From Allobosea sp. TND4EK4 (lineage in GTDB: Bacteria > Pseudomonadota > Alphaproteobacteria > Rhizobiales > Beijerinckiaceae): a stretch of 64,000 bases of DNA. The notes beneath the pieces are model-generated. The model was not told where the DNA came from and did no database searches. It saw only the letters and a list, made by a program, of their open reading frames with translations. Of the stretch, positions 52,525 to 62,104 are shown one piece after another. A program made the position numbers and the translations under genes. Location of the stretch: assembly GCF_900156025.1 (NCBI RefSeq), contig NZ_FTMO01000014.1:1-64000 (forward strand), given 5' to 3'. The stretch's first letter is position 1; each line of letters starts with the position of its first letter.

Positions 52525-53667
52525 TCATGGCGAGCGATGCTGCCGGATCAGCGCCAGGCTTACAATCGCCACCACGGACGCCATCAGGCAACTGACCACG
52601 ACGAGCGCCGTCGGGAGTGAGACGATCGTCATGACCCCACTCGCTACGATAACGCCGACCGAGTTCGCGGTGCGGAGCAGGGCGAAGACCTCGGCGCGCT
52701 TGTTTCGCGGGGCAAGCGTGTCGAGGACCAATGAGTAGTAGGTACCCAACGGCGCGAGCACCGCTCCGACGAGGACGGCGCCCATCACCGTGACAGCCAT
52801 CGATACCTGCAGGCTGACGATGACGGCCCCCACCGTCATGATCGCCAGTTGGATCAGCACGGCCTTCCGGGTGGCCATGCGATTGAGAAAGCTGACCCAG
52901 ATGCCGCCAGCCACCGACGCGACGCAGAGGGGAACGGTGAACAGGATCGCCATGGCGGGCGCGTAACCGAACTGCAGGGCGAGCCCCACCGCACCGATCT
53001 CCAGGGCGGCCACAGTCGACCCGCCCGCCGCCGCGCATATCAGCCAGAGCAGGATCGCGGGTGTGACCGAGGAGGCATCTGGCGCATGCACATCATCGGT
53101 CGGCGCGGATTTGACGGTCGGGACCAGCAAGGCAGGTACGGCACCCAGCGCCGCGAGCGCCAGCACGCCGAAAACGGGCGAGATGGTTCCAAGCCCGGAC
53201 GCGAGTACCGGGGCGAGGACGAAGGTCACCTCGTTGAGCGTGGCCGCGATTCCCAACGCTCTGGGCATCGAGCCGGATGCCGTGAGCTCGTTGAGCACGG
53301 CTCGCAGATACCCGAAGGCGGATCCGGTAACCGCGCCAGCCAGCGCCGAGAACGCGATCAACCAGACCAAGGGAGCGGAAAACTGCGCGAGCACCGCAAC
53401 CGCACAGAGCGCGACGGTCCTGAAGCCGACCAGCATGCGCAGGAATGTCGTGGGCGGCAAACCTCTTCCCAACCGGGTAATCGGGATCGCGCCGATGACC
53501 TGCGCCAGCGTCAGAGCGAGAATCATCGCGGCCGCGCCGCCGGTGTCGCCCGTGAGCGCCAGCGCCACCAGTGCAAAGGCCACCGGACCGGCGGCTTGCG
53601 GCACTGCAAACGTCGCGGACGAGACGTACCAGCGAAACAAGGGAGCTGACAGTGAGGTCGCTGTCAT
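52525..53667 (-). CDS. MFS transporter
   Basis: The protein has 380 residues with about 12 hydrophobic helices. RLGRGLPPTTFLR in an early cytoplasmic loop and a central loop (VKSAPTDDVHAPDASS) between the two six-helix halves are MFS-like. It may export a drug or amino acid; the substrate is unknown. It is convergent with the cyclodeaminase-like gene. The 255-bp gap between them (52270-52524) holds no supported gene. Confidence 0.8.
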   Translation of the reverse strand: MTATSLSAPLFRWYVSSATFAVPQAAGPVAFALVALALTGDTGGAAAMILALTLAQVIGAIPITRLGRGLPPTTFLRMLVGFRTVALCAVAVLAQFSAPLVWLIAFSALAGAVTGSAFGYLRAVLNELTASGSMPRALGIAATLNEVTFVLAPVLASGLGTISPVFGVLALAALGAVPALLVPTVKSAPTDDVHAPDASSVTPAILLWLICAAAGGSTVAALEIGAVGLALQFGYAPAMAILFTVPLCVASVAGGIWVSFLNRMATRKAVLIQLAIMTVGAVIVSLQVSMAVTVMGAVLVGAVLAPLGTYYSLVLDTLAPRNKRAEVFALLRTANSVGVIVASGVMTIVSLPTALVVVSCLMASVVAIVSLALIRQHRSP

Positions 53668-53785
53668 GGCGCTAGTGGTTATCCTGAACCCGGGTCTTCG
53701 CGAGCCGCCAGCGACAAATGCGGGCTCGGATTCCCGCGCTTCGAACTCCCATGTCCCTTTCGGGGGGATTGAGGGAATGCATCGA

Positions 53786-54412
53786 TCAGCTTGCCAGCGC
53801 GGTGCGCAGCAGGCTCGTCGCCAGCGCCAGCATCAAGACACCGATCGCCAGATCGAGCATGCGCCAGGCCACCGGCCGGGCAAAAAGCGGTGCCAGGAAC
53901 CGGGCACCGAAGCCCAGCGCGGCGAACCAGGCAAAACTGGCGCTCGCGGCCCCGATCATGAAGGGCGTTCGCTCTTCGGCAGGCAGGCTCGTTCCCACCG
54001 CGCCCATCAGCAGCACGGTGTCGATGTAGACATGCGGGTTCAAGAAGGTGAAGGCCGCTGTGCCTGCGAGCGCGGCCCCCAGCGTCATCCCAGGCTGCCT
54101 GTCGATGACCATGGCGGAGGGATGGGCTGACCGCCGCAGCGCCGAGACGCCGTACCAGGCCAGGAACGCGGCGCCGGCCAGGCTGAGCGCCGCTGCCAGC
54201 CCGGGGACGACCGTCAAGGCGCTTCCAAGGCCGTTGACGCCGAGCACGATCAGCGAGGCATCGGCCGCCGCACAGAACAGGACGATGGGCCCGACATGCT
54301 CCCGCCTGAGACCCTGCCGGAGCACGAACATGTTCTGGGCGCCGATGGCGGCGATGAGCCCGAGCGACAGGGCAGAGCCCTGAGCGAAGGCAGGAAGGAA
54401 GGCGCTGGTCAT
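53786..54412 (-). CDS. LysE/ArgO-family amino-acid exporter
   Basis: The protein has 208 residues with about six hydrophobic helices. GSALSLGLIAAIGAQNMFVLRQGLRREHV and AFTFLNPHVYIDTVLLMG are ArgO/LysE signatures. It exports basic amino acids such as arginine or lysine. It is divergent from an ArgP/LysG-type LysR gene with 68 bp between starts, the standard arrangement in which that regulator induces the exporter when the amino acid accumulates. Confidence 0.9.
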   Translation of the reverse strand: MTSAFLPAFAQGSALSLGLIAAIGAQNMFVLRQGLRREHVGPIVLFCAAADASLIVLGVNGLGSALTVVPGLAAALSLAGAAFLAWYGVSALRRSAHPSAMVIDRQPGMTLGAALAGTAAFTFLNPHVYIDTVLLMGAVGTSLPAEERTPFMIGAASASFAWFAALGFGARFLAPLFARPVAWRMLDLAIGVLMLALATSLLRTALAS

Positions 54413-54480
54413 AACGACTTGATGGGCCCCAGGGCTGATGTAGTCTAACTCATTCTTCTAACGACACATTAGGCAGGCTA

Positions 54481-55395
54481 ATGCTCGACTACCTCTCTCT
54501 GGCCGCTGTCGCAGCCGTCGCGCGCGAGGGCAGCTTCGAGAAAGCTGCGGTTGGGCTCGGCGTGACCCCATCGGCCGTGTCGCAGCGGGTGAAAGGGTTG
54601 GAAGACCGTCTCGGCGCGATCCTGCTGGTGCGGGGCGCGCCTTGCCGGCCGACCGAGATCGGCGCCAGGCTCTGCGCTCATGTCGAAAAAGTCCGGCTGC
54701 TCGAAGGCGAGGTCATTGAAGGCCTGCCGGGCTTGTCCACGCGCGCGGCCGGACCCACCATGCTTCGGGTGGCCGTGAATGCCGACAGCGTCGGCACTTG
54801 GTTCCCCAAGGCGGCGGTTAAGTTCGCAAACGAGACCAGTGGCCTGCTCGATCTCGTGCTCGACGACGAGGCCCATACCGCCGATCGGCTGCGGACGGGT
54901 GACGTCCTCGCGGCGGTAACAGCAGAACCGGTTCCGGTTGTGGGCTGCAAGATCCATCCCCTGGGTCAGATCGAGTACCTCGCGGTTGCCGCTGCGGGCT
55001 TCGTGGCCCGGCATTGTCCGGGGGGTATTGACGGGCAGAGCCTGCAGCAGGCTCCGATGCTGCGGTTTGACCGTCGCGACGACCTTCAGTTCCGCTGGGC
55101 GCGGGAGGCATGGGGCGTGACGATTTCGCCACCGACCCATTTGATCCCGTCCACACAGGGCATGCTCGACATGACGCTGGCCGGGCTGGGATGGTCGATG
55201 GCCCCGCTTGTGCTCGCATCGCCCTTGATCGCCGAGGGGCGGCTGGTCGAGCTGGCTCCGCAGAAGCGGCTCGGCGTGACGCTGTACTGGCAGCGCACCA
55301 GGCTGGAGGTGCAGCTGCTCGACCGCCTGACGCAGGCCGTGAGAGGAGTTGCAGCGGAGCTGCTGAGTAGGACGCCGAGTCTCGAGGCCGGCTAG
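54481..55395 (+). CDS. argP: ArgP/LysG-type LysR regulator
   Basis: The protein has 304 residues. MLDYLSLAAVAAVAREGSFE and AAVGLGVTPSAVSQRVKGLEDRLG match the ArgP (IciA)/LysG N-terminus, and GTWFPKAAVKF and LDDEAHTADRLRTGDVLAAVT are typical of its effector domain. It should activate the divergent exporter gene in the presence of lysine or arginine. The intergenic region carries a TCTAAC direct repeat at 13-bp period that may be part of its site. Confidence 0.88.
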   Translation: MLDYLSLAAVAAVAREGSFEKAAVGLGVTPSAVSQRVKGLEDRLGAILLVRGAPCRPTEIGARLCAHVEKVRLLEGEVIEGLPGLSTRAAGPTMLRVAVNADSVGTWFPKAAVKFANETSGLLDLVLDDEAHTADRLRTGDVLAAVTAEPVPVVGCKIHPLGQIEYLAVAAAGFVARHCPGGIDGQSLQQAPMLRFDRRDDLQFRWAREAWGVTISPPTHLIPSTQGMLDMTLAGLGWSMAPLVLASPLIAEGRLVELAPQKRLGVTLYWQRTRLEVQLLDRLTQAVRGVAAELLSRTPSLEAG

Positions 55396-55562
55396 GAGCG
55401 GCGGCGGCGGTTGCCTGAGCGGGCATCCTCAACTCTGAGCGTCTGGTTTAAGGCGGGCACCGAAGGTCAGGAACTGGCGCGGCGCAGCCTCAAGGTGCCC
55501 AGCCGTTGCAGATGACCGGGTGGGGTGGGCAACTCCCGAGCCTCTTCACAGGCAACAGGCCA

Positions 55563-56297
55563 TCAACCCTGAGCCGTTGGTCGTATCACTATGCTGCCGA
55601 CGTCAACATCGGCGGGTTGCTCGATCGCATAAGCGATGCCGCGAGCGATCGCATCGGGCGAGATGGCGATGTTGCCGATCCGCTGGGCCATGGCCTCTCT
55701 GACGGTCGGATCGGTCATCGAATCTGCAAAGTTCGTCGAGATCATGCCGGGCGATATTTCGGTGACCCTCAGATGCGGCCCCGCCTCCTGCCTCAAGGCC
55801 TCAGTGATCGTCCGCACGGCATTCTTGGTCGCGGCATAGACACCCATGGTCGGGAGGATTTTGATCCCCGCCGTCGACACGATATTGATGATATGGCCCG
55901 ACTGTTGGCGCTGGAAGATCGGCAATGCGGCAGCGATGCCGTATAGCGTTCCGCGCAGATTGATGTCGATCATGGCGTCCCAATCCTCGACGCGCAGGGC
56001 GTCGAAGCGCGAGATGGGCCCGATCCCAGCATTGTTCACGATGACGTCGAGCCTGCCGCCCCGCTCGATAGCCAGATCGACGAGGGCTTCGAGATCGCCG
56101 CGATGGCGAACGTCGGTCGCCTTGTGGATGGCCCTGCCGCCGGTGGCGGTGATCTCATCGACGACGGCGGCGAGCTCCTGCTTGCGTCGGGCGCCCAGCA
56201 CGAGAAAGGCGCCGCGTTCGGCGAGATGCCTAGCTGTCGCCCGCCCGATCCCGCTGCTCGCGCCCGTGATGACGACAACCTTGCCTGCGATATTCAT
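55563..56297 (-). CDS. SDR-family oxidoreductase
   Basis: The protein has 244 residues with AAGGAG before the ATG. TGASSGIGRAT is the cofactor motif, NNAG is present, and the catalytic set is Ser (IVSTAG), Tyr and Lys (VYAATKNA). It is a classical short-chain dehydrogenase/reductase that probably prefers NADPH (GARRKQE after strand 2). The substrate is unknown. It is divergent from an AraC-type regulator with 62 bp between starts. Confidence 0.88.
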   Translation of the reverse strand: MNIAGKVVVITGASSGIGRATARHLAERGAFLVLGARRKQELAAVVDEITATGGRAIHKATDVRHRGDLEALVDLAIERGGRLDVIVNNAGIGPISRFDALRVEDWDAMIDINLRGTLYGIAAALPIFQRQQSGHIINIVSTAGIKILPTMGVYAATKNAVRTITEALRQEAGPHLRVTEISPGMISTNFADSMTDPTVREAMAQRIGNIAISPDAIARGIAYAIEQPADVDVGSIVIRPTAQG

Positions 56298-56359
56298 TGT
56301 TGTTCTCCTTCAGGCAGGAGATATGTCCGTCCATCAAGACTTCTTACGGCGTGAAATCC

Positions 56360-57277
56360 ATGGTTCTATCGCGATCGTCTCAGTCTTTGACCGATCCGCT
56401 GTCAGACGTCCTTATGGCCCTCGGTGCCAACGTCACCCGCCGCACGCGCCTGGAAGCCGCTGGTCAGTGGGCGCTCTCTTTTCCAGCTTTTGATCGCCTG
56501 AAGTTCGTCGCATTGTTGAAAGGAACCGCTTGGTTGATCGTGCCAAGGCAGGAGCCGCAGCTGTTGCGCCCCGGCGACGTCTGCCTGATCGGGCGCACCA
56601 CTTATGCGGTGGCCAGCCACCCGAACATGCCGCTCCGGGACGGCCGCCCTTTTTACGACGGCTGCGACGTGGCTCATCTCAATGGCAACGATACGATTGC
56701 GCTCGGGGGGACCGTAACTTTCTCGCCGGGAAACACGGACTTCCTGCTCGACATGTTGCCGGATTTTTTCCCGGTTCCCCGGTCCTCGCCCGCATCAGAA
56801 GCCGTGAGCACGATCCTGACTCTGCTGAACAACGAGGTGGATCGAGGCGCGATGGGCAGTCAGATCGTGAGCGCCCGGCTAGCCGATGTGTTGCTGGTGG
56901 AAGCGATCCGCGCCTATGCGGAAGGTGGCGAGCGTCTCCGGACTGGGTGGCTAGGCGCGCTCTCAGACCCCCGGCTCGGCTGCGCGCTTCGCGCTGTTCA
57001 TGAGAATATCGCCCGGCCATGGACGGTGGCGCAGCTTGCCAGCGTGGCCGGCATGTCTCGCGCGGCCTTCTCTGCTGCGTTTGCCCGCCAAGTTGGGCAG
57101 CCCCCGTTGAGCTATGTGCGGACGTGGCGCCTCACCTTGGCGCGTGCGGCGCTGAGACGTGCTGACGCCGACATCGCCAGCATCGGCCGCGAACTCGGTT
57201 ACACGTCCCACAGTGCTTTCACTTACGCGTTCCGGCGCGCCTTTGGCGCCGCTCCGAAGGTTATGGCGAGAACTTGA
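56360..57277 (+). CDS. AraC-family regulator with cupin sensor domain
   Basis: The protein has 305 residues from the ATG at 56360; a GTG 9 bp earlier and an ATG at 56297 are also in frame, but the family N-terminus ([24 protein letters not shown]) is complete from here. The cupin_6-type sensor spans about 5-190. Two helix-turn-helices follow ([46 protein letters not shown]). It probably controls the divergent SDR gene. The 274 bp between its stop and the tRNA hold no supported gene. Confidence 0.85.
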   Translation: MVLSRSSQSLTDPLSDVLMALGANVTRRTRLEAAGQWALSFPAFDRLKFVALLKGTAWLIVPRQEPQLLRPGDVCLIGRTTYAVASHPNMPLRDGRPFYDGCDVAHLNGNDTIALGGTVTFSPGNTDFLLDMLPDFFPVPRSSPASEAVSTILTLLNNEVDRGAMGSQIVSARLADVLLVEAIRAYAEGGERLRTGWLGALSDPRLGCALRAVHENIARPWTVAQLASVAGMSRAAFSAAFARQVGQPPLSYVRTWRLTLARAALRRADADIASIGRELGYTSHSAFTYAFRRAFGAAPKVMART

Positions 57278-57551
57278 CGGAGCATCGTTCGGTGCGTGTC
57301 CTTGTCGAAGAGCGGACAAACACAAGTTCTGAAAGAGTCGAAGCCGGTCGTGACCTTGCTGCGCGGCGGAGGTCTGCTTTCGGGCAGAGCACCAAGTTCC
57401 GCTATCGGCGCAGTTCATCCGGGAAATACCGACACCTCACGCCCCTGACAGCAGGGCAGCAGGAGCCAATTGACTGTTGGTGTGAGAAGGGGGGAGAGCA
57501 ATTGCGATCAGTCGATCGTCTTCTAATTTCAATTGCTTGTGAAAATTTCAA

Positions 57552-57641
57552 TGGCGGACAGGGCGGGATTCGAACCCGCGATACGGTTTCCCGTATACAC
57601 ACTTTCCAGGCGTGCGCCTTCAACCACTCGGCCACCTGTCC
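57552..57641 (-). tRNA. tRNA-Ser (anticodon GGA)
   Basis: Read on the minus strand, a 90-nt cloverleaf begins GGACAGG and ends CCTGTCC-G-CCA, with the CCA encoded (57552-57554). The D arm, a CTGGAAA anticodon loop (GGA, reads UCC/UCU), a long variable arm (TATACGGGAAACCGTA) as required for tRNA-Ser, and the GGTTCGAATCC T arm are all visible. Confidence 0.95.
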
Positions 57642-57720
57642 GGCGGGCTGCTTATGACTGCGGCTTCGTCATCTTTCAAGGGCTGAGGCGCCGGGTTTTC
57701 AACAATCGGTATAAACCGGT

Positions 57721-57740
57721 CCGGCACGAGGCCGTGCCGG
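57721..57740. repeat. Perfect hairpin between divergent tRNA-Ser and small membrane gene
   Basis: CCGGCACG (57721-57728) pairs with CGTGCCGG (57733-57740) around an AGGC loop. It lies upstream of both genes, so it is not an ordinary terminator for either. It could end an upstream transcript or bind a protein. Confidence 0.45.
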
Positions 57741-57803
57741 TTGCGGTTCGCGCTGCCGCGACGCACATAACGGTCTGGGTCTCCGGATGGGGATGAGGGA
57801 CGC

Positions 57804-58124
57804 GTGCGGTTTCTGGTTCGGCTCTTCGGTTACGGCCTGGTTGCGTTCGGCTTCGTCACGCTCGTCATCGACGGCGCACGCTCGATCGCCAATTCCGGGC
57901 CGCGGTTCACCGCCATCGGCGAGGCGCTCCAGACCCTGCTGCCGGAGCGCTACCCCCTGATCGGCCCGGCTCTGGCGCGCGACATCCATCCCTGGCTTGC
58001 CGATCCTGCCTTCGCCGAATTCGCGCGCCTTCCCGTCGCGGCGGCGCTGCTGGCCCTCGGGTTCGGACTGCTCTGGCTTGGGCGGGCTCCACAGCCGACG
58101 ATCGGCATCGTCACGCGTCAGTGA
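57804..58124 (+). CDS. Small membrane protein of unknown function
   Basis: The protein has 106 residues from a GTG with GAGGGA 5 bp upstream. Hydrophobic helices lie at about 5-25 and 78-95, with a loop of about 50 residues between them ([32 protein letters not shown]). Many alphaproteobacteria have a short membrane protein of this type. No domain is recognised. msrA follows 80 bp downstream on the same strand. Confidence 0.65.
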   Translation: MRFLVRLFGYGLVAFGFVTLVIDGARSIANSGPRFTAIGEALQTLLPERYPLIGPALARDIHPWLADPAFAEFARLPVAAALLALGFGLLWLGRAPQPTIGIVTRQ

Positions 58125-58204
58125 ACGGTCGCGAGGAAGGCTGCCTCTGTGAGGCGCGTCTGCCGATCCCTATATTGGCGTTCGACCACGAAACGGAGCC
58201 GAGC

Positions 58205-58861
58205 ATGTTCTCCCTGCGCAAGAAGACTGCGTTGCCCAGCGCTGCCGAAGCCCTGCCGGGACGCAGCACCCCCCTGCCCACCGCCGAGACACATTTCGTC
58301 AACGGCCATCGCCTGCAGGAGCCCTATCCGGCCGGGCTGAAGAAGGCCGTGTTCGGACTCGGCTGCTTCTGGGGCGCCGAACGCAAGTTCTGGCAGATGG
58401 GCGAGGGCGTCTGGACCACCGCCGTCGGCTATGCCGGAGGCCAGACGCCGAACCCGACCTATGAAGAGACCTGCAGCGGCATGACCGGCCATACCGAGGT
58501 CGTGCTTGTCGTCTACGATCCGGCCAGGATTTCCTATGAGGCGCTGCTCAGGGCCTTCTGGGAAAGCCACGATCCGACGCAGGGCATGCGGCAGGGCAAC
58601 GATATCGGCTCGCAATATCGCTCGGCGATCTACACTTTCGATGCCGAGCAGCAGGCTGCGGCCGAGCGCTCGCGCGACGAATACCAGCAGGCTTTGGCGC
58701 AGAAGGGCTATGGCCCGATCACGACGGAGATCCGCGAGGCGCCGGCCTTCTACTTCGCCGAGGATTACCACCAGCAATATCTCGCCAAGAACCCGGCGGG
58801 CTATTGCGGCCTTGGCGGTACGGGAGTGGCCTGCCAGATCGGGCTCGGCGTCACGGCCTGA
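58205..58861 (+). CDS. msrA: Peptide-methionine (S)-S-oxide reductase
   Basis: The protein has 218 residues from the ATG at 58205 with GGAG ahead. GLGCFWGAE contains the catalytic Cys54; GYAGG and [15 protein letters not shown] are family motifs. It repairs oxidised methionine with thioredoxin as the reductant. The length and N-terminal extension match the common alphaproteobacterial cytoplasmic form. Confidence 0.93.
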   Translation: MFSLRKKTALPSAAEALPGRSTPLPTAETHFVNGHRLQEPYPAGLKKAVFGLGCFWGAERKFWQMGEGVWTTAVGYAGGQTPNPTYEETCSGMTGHTEVVLVVYDPARISYEALLRAFWESHDPTQGMRQGNDIGSQYRSAIYTFDAEQQAAAERSRDEYQQALAQKGYGPITTEIREAPAFYFAEDYHQQYLAKNPAGYCGLGGTGVACQIGLGVTA

Positions 58862-58945
58862 GGCTCCGTGGTCAAGTTCCCGGTATGTTCTTGCGTCCAT
58901 GCTGAAGCTCGGCTAGCGTTCCCCTAGGGGAACGGGGTCGGGCGA

Positions 58946-59596
58946 ATGGTGACGCGGGTCGCGACGGTGGCGTTCGAGGGCATCGAGGCCCGCGCTGTCG
59001 ATGTTCAGGTGCAGGTGGCGTCCGGCGGCGTCGCCTTCATCCTCGTCGGCCTGCCGGACAAGGCCGTGGCCGAGAGCCGTGAGCGGGTGAGGGCGGCGCT
59101 GATCGCATCCGGGCTCGCGCTGCCCGCCAAGCGGGTCACGGTCAACCTTGCTCCTGCCGACCTGCCCAAGGAAGGGAGCCACTACGATCTGCCGATCGCG
59201 CTCGCCGTGATGGCGGCGATCGGCGCGATCCCGGCCGATGCGCTCGCCGGCTACACCGTGCTCGGCGAACTTGCGCTCGACGGTTCGATCACGGCGGTTG
59301 CCGGCGTCCTGCCTGCCGCGATTGCGGCCTATGACCGGGGACAGGGCCTGATCTGCCCGGCGGCGACGGGGCCGGAAGCCGCCTGGGCGGCCGCGGACAT
59401 CGACATCCTCGCGCCGCGTTCGCTCATCCAGCTCGCCAACCACTTCAAGGGCACGCAGGTGATGGCGCGGCCTGAGCCCGCCGTGGCACGCCAGACCGGG
59501 CCGCTACCCGACCTCGCCGACATCAAGGGGCAGGAAAGCGCCAAGCGCGTGCTGGAGATCGCTGCGGCTGGCGGCCACAACCTGCTACCATTGTGA
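58946..59596 (+). pseudogene. comM: comM (YifB, Mg-chelatase-like), 5' part cut by integrated element
   Basis: The frame gives 216 residues and opens like ComM (RVATVAFEGIEARAVDVQVQ, FILVGLPDKAVAESRERV, VTVNLAPADLPKEGSHYDLPIAL). ComM proteins are about 500 residues and continue after GGHNLL with the Walker A loop of the AAA+ domain. Here GGHNLL is followed by Pro-Leu and a stop, and a serine recombinase starts 30 bp later. ComM is a helicase that aids integration of DNA during transformation. The lost part should lie beyond the far end of the element, outside the window. Confidence 0.88.
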
Positions 59597-59601
59597 TCAG
59601 T

Positions 59602-59626
59602 TTCGGACATGGCTAAGGTGTCCGAA
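59602..59626. repeat. Inverted repeat at recombinase start (possible att arm or operator)
   Basis: TTCGGACA (59602-59609) and TGTCCGAA (59619-59626) are a perfect 8-bp inverted repeat with a 9-bp spacer, ending in the first base of the recombinase ATG. It may be a recombinase-binding half of attL or an autoregulatory operator. Confidence 0.5.
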
Positions 59627-61290
59627 TGACCATGAAACTGACGGATGCGCCGCGCGATCGGCCCGTCGTCATCCTATACGTTCGCCTGTCCAGCGAGGAG
59701 CAGGCCCAAGGGCATGGCCAGGAACGGCAGGTTGAGGGCCTCCGTGCTTGGTGCCGGGCCGAGGGCGTCGTGGCCGATGTCATTCTTCAGGACATCGGAT
59801 TCAGCGCCTACGTCGGCGCCCATATCCGCAAGGGCCAGCTGGGTCAGCTGATCGCGGCGATAGAGGCCGACAGGATCTTCCCCGGCTCGATGCTGGTAAT
59901 GGAAAACCTCGATCGCCTTTCGCGGCAAGACCCGTTTGACGCACTCGCGGTGTTCACGACGATCCTGTCGAAGGGGATCACGATCGCCACGGTCAGCGAC
60001 AGGATGCGCTACTCGCGCGAAGGATCCGGCATCCAGCGCATGATGACCATCATCGCCGGCACGATGACATTCGGCCGGAGCAACAACGAAAGCGAGGTGA
60101 AGTCGGAGCGCGTCTCGAAAGCCTGGCAGAAGAAGATCGCGTTGGCGCGGGCGACCGGCGCGCCGCACGGGAAGCGCTGCCCGGCTTGGATATATCTCAA
60201 GGACGGCGCCTATGATCTCAACACGGATCGCGCGGAGGTGGTCCGCTGGATCTTCGCCCAGGCCATCGCCGGCCGAGGTCGCCGACAGATCGCCGAGGAG
60301 CTCAACGAACGCGAGCCGCCCTGGACGAAGCCGAGCAAGGGCAACCCCACGCCGGCCTGGACCGACAGCTACATCCAGAAGATCCTGACCGGCTGCGAGG
60401 CCTATGGGGAATACCGGCCCTCGATCGCTCCGAAGGGGAGCCGCAAGATCTGGCTGGAGCCAATCCCGGACTACTACCCCGCTGCGGTCGATCGCGCGAC
60501 GGCGATGCAGGCGCGGGCGGCGGCGGCACTCCGGCAAGGCTCCGGCGGTAGGAAGGGTGCCTTCAAAAATTTGCTTCAGGGCATCTGCGTCTGCTCCTAC
60601 TGCGGCAAGGGCATGACCCTGGAGGACAAGGGGAGACGAACCTCGGGCCCTAAGATGGTCTGCCAGCGGGCGATCGTGCGCGCGTGCAAGCACCGATTCC
60701 GCTACGACTACGCCCGCCTGCAGGCCGGCGTGATATTCGTCGTGGATGGGGAGGCGGAGACCCTGCTGCGGTCGTCGCAGGCGAAGGTGAGCGAACTGGC
60801 CGACCGGCTTTCGGAACGCCGTGGGGCGCTGTCGGACATCGTCGCCCGGCTCGATCGACTAGGTCGGCAGATGCAGGAGATCGACGACGACACCGGCGTG
60901 CTGACCAGCCAGTTCCGGGACCTCGGAGAGCGCCGTCGTGCCGTCGTCGATGAGATCGCCGATCTGGAGCGGCAGGCCGCCGGAAGGCGCCATGTGGCCG
61001 AGGAGGGCGCGCTCTCCGCGCTGGTGGCCTTCTACCGTCGCCTGGAGGAAATCCCCGAAGCCGAGGCGCCCGCGGCACGGAACGAAGTGAACCAGCGGCT
61101 GAGGGCGATCGTCAGCCGCATCGTGTTCCGCGATGGCACCGCTACCGTCGAGCTCGCGACCGGGGAGCGAGGCTTCATCGAGATCCCTTCCCGAATTCCA
61201 CCGCGCGAGAATGGCGGGCAATTCAGCAGCAGGAAGGATTTCGCCGGCAAGCAATTGCGTCGGCGCGGCCATGCGGACCAGGAAGGATAG
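59626..61290 (+). CDS. Large serine recombinase (integrase)
   Basis: The protein has 554 residues. The resolvase domain (about 13-160) has YVRLSSEEQ with catalytic Ser22 and ENLDRLSRQDP. A Recombinase domain follows (about 190-300), then a zinc ribbon with Cys321, Cys323, Cys326 and later Cys (MVCQRAIVRACKH). A long coiled coil (about 385-450: VSELADRLSERRGALSDIV and following) is as in large serine integrases. It would catalyse integration into, and with a directionality factor excision from, comM. An ATG at 59632 is an alternative start. No directionality-factor gene was recognised nearby. Confidence 0.92.
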   Translation: MTMKLTDAPRDRPVVILYVRLSSEEQAQGHGQERQVEGLRAWCRAEGVVADVILQDIGFSAYVGAHIRKGQLGQLIAAIEADRIFPGSMLVMENLDRLSRQDPFDALAVFTTILSKGITIATVSDRMRYSREGSGIQRMMTIIAGTMTFGRSNNESEVKSERVSKAWQKKIALARATGAPHGKRCPAWIYLKDGAYDLNTDRAEVVRWIFAQAIAGRGRRQIAEELNEREPPWTKPSKGNPTPAWTDSYIQKILTGCEAYGEYRPSIAPKGSRKIWLEPIPDYYPAAVDRATAMQARAAAALRQGSGGRKGAFKNLLQGICVCSYCGKGMTLEDKGRRTSGPKMVCQRAIVRACKHRFRYDYARLQAGVIFVVDGEAETLLRSSQAKVSELADRLSERRGALSDIVARLDRLGRQMQEIDDDTGVLTSQFRDLGERRRAVVDEIADLERQAAGRRHVAEEGALSALVAFYRRLEEIPEAEAPAARNEVNQRLRAIVSRIVFRDGTATVELATGERGFIEIPSRIPPRENGGQFSSRKDFAGKQLRRRGHADQEG

Positions 61291-61486
61291 TGGGCGGGGA
61301 TTGAAGGGATCAACCGATTGGCTGAAGCTGATCCTTTCTCTTACGTGAGACGCTGGGGCAATCATCGCTCACGCCGCCGTGTGGCATCGATGACTGCCTG
61401 CTAGACTCGACCAATTACTTGGCACACGGGAGGCGCTCGCCCTCAACCGTGATAGCCTGAGATTCTAATAGGGATTCGCCTCGCCA

Positions 61487-62104
61487 GTGCCCGATCTCAA
61501 AGGCGCCACCAACGTCTACCTTGTCCTGGCGTTCGTCGTTCCGGGTCTGATCATCGCGTGGACGCGCGCCCAGTTCATCACGGGACGCCTGATGGCGATG
61601 AAAGACAACGTCATCGCCTATCTGGCGTTGTCGGTGATCTATTATGCCTTAGCGTTCCCCGCCGTCGAATATGTCCTCACGTTCAGGGATGCGGGTTGGG
61701 CAAAAGCCCTTGCATGGCTGACGATCGTGTTCGTCGGACCGTTTGTGGCCGGGCTGTTACTGGGCCTGGCGTCGCAGAGGGAGTGGCTACGCGTCCTGGC
61801 GACCCGGCTCGGGATCAACACCGTCCATGCGTCGCCCACGGCCTGGGACCGGGTCTTCGCCAATCGGAGAGGCTCGACCTTCGTCATGGTAACGCTTGCC
61901 GACGGATCGATGGTGGCCGGGGTGTTCGGATCGCGGTCGTTCGCGTCGAGCGAGCCTTCGGAGCGTGATCTCCTCATCGAGGAAATTTGGGACGTGGCGG
62001 AGACGGGCGCTTGGACCCAGAGGCCCGAGAAGATCGCGATCTACGTTCCCGCCAAGGAAGTGAAACACGTCCAGTTTTGGACGCACCAAGGAGCCATCCA
62101 ATGA
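61487..62104 (+). CDS. DUF6338-like membrane protein
   Basis: The protein has 205 residues from a GTG with only a weak ribosome site. The N-terminus (NVYLVLAFVVPGLIIAWTRAQFITGRL) and two more helices (about 42-65 and 70-95) place it in the membrane; a cytoplasmic domain (about 100-205) follows, with WDRVFANRRGSTFVMVTLADGSMVAGVFG. I associate it with DUF6338. Its last 4 bp overlap the ATG of a small Pro/Gly-rich protein, so the two form a unit. Function unknown; the place in an island makes phage defence or immunity worth testing. Confidence 0.65.
   Translation: MPDLKGATNVYLVLAFVVPGLIIAWTRAQFITGRLMAMKDNVIAYLALSVIYYALAFPAVEYVLTFRDAGWAKALAWLTIVFVGPFVAGLLLGLASQREWLRVLATRLGINTVHASPTAWDRVFANRRGSTFVMVTLADGSMVAGVFGSRSFASSEPSERDLLIEEIWDVAETGAWTQRPEKIAIYVPAKEVKHVQFWTHQGAIQ

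Noticed and set aside
52389-52595. 68-codon plus-strand frame between the cyclodeaminase and MFS genes
   Set aside because: It runs into the 3' end of the MFS gene on the other strand and has no recognisable domain or ribosome site.
57500-57551. AGCAATTG/CAATTGCT inverted repeat near tRNA-Ser as an integration site
   Set aside because: The loop is 25 nt, no integrase or tRNA 3'-end duplicate lies nearby, and the tRNA is intact.
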